From the NCBI GenBank assembly GCA_021796315.1, contig JAJYOH010000262.1, positions 1 through 7,960 of the forward strand: a stretch of DNA of 7,960 nt, in the 5' to 3' direction. Source of the stretch: Chloroflexota bacterium. Its GTDB lineage: Bacteria; Chloroflexota; Anaerolineae; Anaerolineales; Villigracilaceae. The translations under genes and the position numbers were made by a program. This document shows, piece by piece, positions 6,079 through 7,960 of the stretch; the first letter of the stretch is position 1; the number at the start of each line of letters is the position of its first letter. A model generated the notes under the pieces. The model did not search any database and was not told where the DNA came from. It saw only the letters and a program-made list of their open reading frames with translations.

Positions 6079-7960
6079 TTAGAACCCTTCGAGTTTGCCC
6101 AGGTCGACAACTCCATTCGAGAGCGCCGCGATCCTTTGCAACAAGCCCAACCGATTTTCTTTTACAGTTTTATCTTCGGCCATGACCAGGACTTTATCGA
6201 AGAAGTCATTGACCACGGGAATCATCGGCACGAAGGCGCTCAGGAAATCATCCACGCTTCCTTCGTGACGTGAAGCGGACTCGGCTTTCTCCAAAGCTTT
6301 GAATAACGCCTCTTCCTGTTTCTCGGCAAAGTTCTTCGGGTTGACTTTGAAGATTTGCTTCTGATCACGCGTAATGCGGACACAACGCGCGAAGCCGGGC
6401 AATGTTGTTGACCAGTCTTTTCGTTCAACCCAAGCCTGCAATTGTTTGACCGCGCGCGCCGAGCCTGCCGGATTATTCGATTGTACGGCAAGCACCGCAT
6501 CCACGACATCATATTTATATCCGGCATCGTTGAGCGCAACCTTCAAGCGCCCGGTGATGAATTCAAGTATTTGTTTTTGAGATTCTTCGCTGACTTCAAT
6601 CGGCTGTGTCGCTACAGATTTTCTGACCGCTTCGGCCAAGTCAAAATCAACATCATGTTCGATGAGTGGTTGTACAACGCCGATCGCGGCGCGGCGCAGA
6701 CCAAACGGATCTTTCGCACCTGTGGGAGCTAATCCCGCGGCAAATAGGCCGACCAAGGAGTCAAGCCTGTCAGCCAGCGCAACAGCGAGACCTGTTTTCG
6801 AGTTCGGCACAGTTTGATATTGCTCGCCAATTGCCAGCGCCACTTCGGCGTGTTCGCCGCTGCGCACGGCATACTCACGTCCGATGATGCCTTGCAGTGA
6901 AGTCATTTCGGTGACCATCTGAGTCGCGAGATCGGCTTTGGCAAGGAAGGTTGCACGTTGCAGGTTTGAACGTTGAACGTTGTCCAAGCCAAGCATATCG
7001 GCAAGTTCGGCGGAGAGTTTCAACATGCGCTCGGACTTATTCAGCATCGAGCCGAGTTTTTTGTGGAACATCAATCCGGCCAATTTAGCGCGGTACTCTT
7101 CGAGCTTGAGTTTGACATCCTCGCGGACGAAGAAATTCGCATCGGCAAAGCGCGCACCGAGGACGTGTTCATTCCCCTCGCGGACAGTATCAATGCCAAT
7201 ATCGTCGCCGTTGCGAATGGCAATGAAGTTCGGCAATAATCCCTCACCCTGCCCTCTCCCAGTGGGAGAGGGGACGGGGGTGAGGGGAAAATATCTCTGA
7301 TGTTTCTTCATCACCGAAATCAAAACGTCTCTTGGCAATTGGAGAAACTCTTCGTTGAATCCACCCATGACAGCAGTAGGCATTTCAACCAAGTTTGTGA
7401 CTTCATTCAACAGGCCATCATTGATGATGGCTTCGCCGCCAACCAGTGATGCGGCTTGCTTGACCTGCTCCACGATGGAGGCTTTGCGTTCTTCTTTATC
7501 AAGAACAATGCCCGCTTCGCGGATGGCGTCGAAATATTTATCCGCAGAAGGAATTTTGATTTCGGGAGAATCATAAGGTCGCAAGCCACGCGAGGTACTG
7601 CCAGAGACCACGCCCGCGTATTCAAATGGAATGACCATGTCGCCGAGCAAGGCCACATACCATCGAATCGGACGCGAGAATGCTACACCGGATTCATTCC
7701 AGCGCATGGACTTCTCGAACTTGATGCTCTCAACTAATTTAGGTAAGGCTTCAGCCAAAACTTCAGGTGTCGAGCGGCCTTTTTGTTTGACAACAGCGAA
7801 GACATACTTTCCGCCGTTCTCTTCGCGCACTTCAAGAGACTCTACGTTGACGCCGTTCTTCTTGGCAAAGCCAATCGCGGCTTGTGTGTAGGTCAAATTG
7901 GCAATTTGACCCACAAAGGCTTTGTCCGCGGGCGGACCTTTGACGAGGTCTTCGCACACC
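6079..7960 (-). CDS. glyS: Glycyl-tRNA synthetase beta subunit, 5' end cut by window edge
   Basis: Beta subunit (or beta part of an alpha-beta fusion) of the bacterial glycyl-tRNA synthetase, which charges tRNA-Gly; this chain mainly binds the tRNA. About 626 residues are visible. Recognisable family segments, numbered from the first visible full codon, are VKGPPADKAF (6-15), SMRWNESGVAFSRPIRWYVALLGD (84-107), EVTNLVEMPTAV (186-197), VMKKHQRYFP (216-225), LLPNFIAIRNG (241-251), GNEHVLGARFADANFF (262-277), LADRLDSLVGLF (395-406) and APTGAKDPFGLRRAAIGV (411-428). The C-terminal all-helical anticodon-binding (DALR-like) part ends with FFDKVLVMAEDKTVKENRL. Roughly 60-70 N-terminal residues should lie beyond the edge. 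Residues 226-240 are an in-frame palindromic repeat insertion replacing a short loop. A terminator follows the stop. Confidence 0.95.
   Translation of the reverse strand, partial: VCEDLVKGPPADKAFVGQIANLTYTQAAIGFAKKNGVNVESLEVREENGGKYVFAVVKQKGRSTPEVLAEALPKLVESIKFEKSMRWNESGVAFSRPIRWYVALLGDMVIPFEYAGVVSGSTSRGLRPYDSPEIKIPSADKYFDAIREAGIVLDKEERKASIVEQVKQAASLVGGEAIINDGLLNEVTNLVEMPTAVMGGFNEEFLQLPRDVLISVMKKHQRYFPLTPVPSPTGRGQGEGLLPNFIAIRNGDDIGIDTVREGNEHVLGARFADANFFVREDVKLKLEEYRAKLAGLMFHKKLGSMLNKSERMLKLSAELADMLGLDNVQRSNLQRATFLAKADLATQMVTEMTSLQGIIGREYAVRSGEHAEVALAIGEQYQTVPNSKTGLAVALADRLDSLVGLFAAGLAPTGAKDPFGLRRAAIGVVQPLIEHDVDFDLAEAVRKSVATQPIEVSEESQKQILEFITGRLKVALNDAGYKYDVVDAVLAVQSNNPAGSARAVKQLQAWVERKDWSTTLPGFARCVRITRDQKQIFKVNPKNFAEKQEEALFKALEKAESASRHEGSVDDFLSAFVPMIPVVNDFFDKVLVMAEDKTVKENRLGLLQRIAALSNGVVDLGKLEGF
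7241..7286. repeat. Palindromic repeat inserted in frame within glyS
   Basis: A GC-rich imperfect palindrome of 46 bases. The outer arms are CCCTCACCC (7241-7249) and GGGTGAGGG (7278-7286); the inner arms are CCCTCTCCC (7252-7260) and GGGAGAGGG (7264-7272); the tip is AGT. The internal loop is asymmetric (2 bases against 5). On the minus strand it is translated, without stop or frame change, as LTPVPSPTGRGQGEG. From memory this CCCTCACCC...GGGTGAGGG family is scattered through many bacterial genomes. Escherichia coli GlyS has only about seven residues (VYANDGK) at this place. Confidence 0.85.

Noticed and set aside
6006..6116. Upstream extension of the ECF sigma frame to an ATG at 6116
   Set aside because: It would run through the glyS terminator hairpin and the end of glyS, and the added residues do not resemble sigma sequence. 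The ATG at 6005 fits region 2 length and the promoter.
7957..7959. GTG at 7959 as the true glyS start
   Set aside because: The conserved KGPP segment follows within a few residues, whereas GlyS has about 60-70 residues before it. The codon is internal and the gene continues beyond the edge.

Overview
The window comes from a bacterial chromosome. It is most likely Chloroflexota (Anaerolineae-like), judged only from protein character: a DUF5667-type partner next to an ECF sigma factor, and a DnaG with the zinc-site form CFGxCxEGGD. No search could be run. All seven genes lie on the minus strand, so transcription runs from high to low coordinates.

In transcription order the window holds: (1) the beta subunit of glycyl-tRNA synthetase (glyS), cut at its 5' end by the window edge and closed by a strong terminator; (2) an ECF sigma factor whose stop overlaps the start (ATGA) of a single-pass membrane protein with a DUF5667-like outer domain, a probable anti-sigma factor; (3) a 102-residue membrane-anchored small protein with its own promoter and terminator; (4) a 144-residue secreted Ala/Asn/Ser-rich protein with its own promoter and terminator; (5) DNA primase dnaG behind a near-consensus housekeeping promoter; (6) the primary sigma factor rpoD, probably co-transcribed with dnaG and cut by the left edge. 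Genes 5 and 6 are a macromolecular-synthesis operon without an adjacent rpsU.

The most interesting signal is in the middle. The sigma gene, the 102-residue gene and the Ala-rich gene are each preceded by the same promoter architecture, TAACA at -35 and CGT(T/C) at -10. In all three exactly 16 bases separate the AAC from the CGT. This is the classical AAC/CGT form of ECF promoters and is unlike the TTGCCA/TATAAT promoter of dnaG. The inferred model is a self-contained, autoregulated ECF regulon: a sigma factor, its membrane-bound partner, and two cell-envelope or secreted outputs. One output has a strict alternating Ala-X tract that suggests a silk-like or amyloid-like surface material.

Two palindromic repeat elements are also present. 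One is inserted in frame inside glyS and is translated as an extra proline/glycine-rich loop. The other fills almost the whole dnaG-rpoD gap and appears to supply the rpoD ribosome binding site. No tRNA, rRNA, CRISPR array or transposase gene was seen, and no gene-free stretch exceeds 300 bases.
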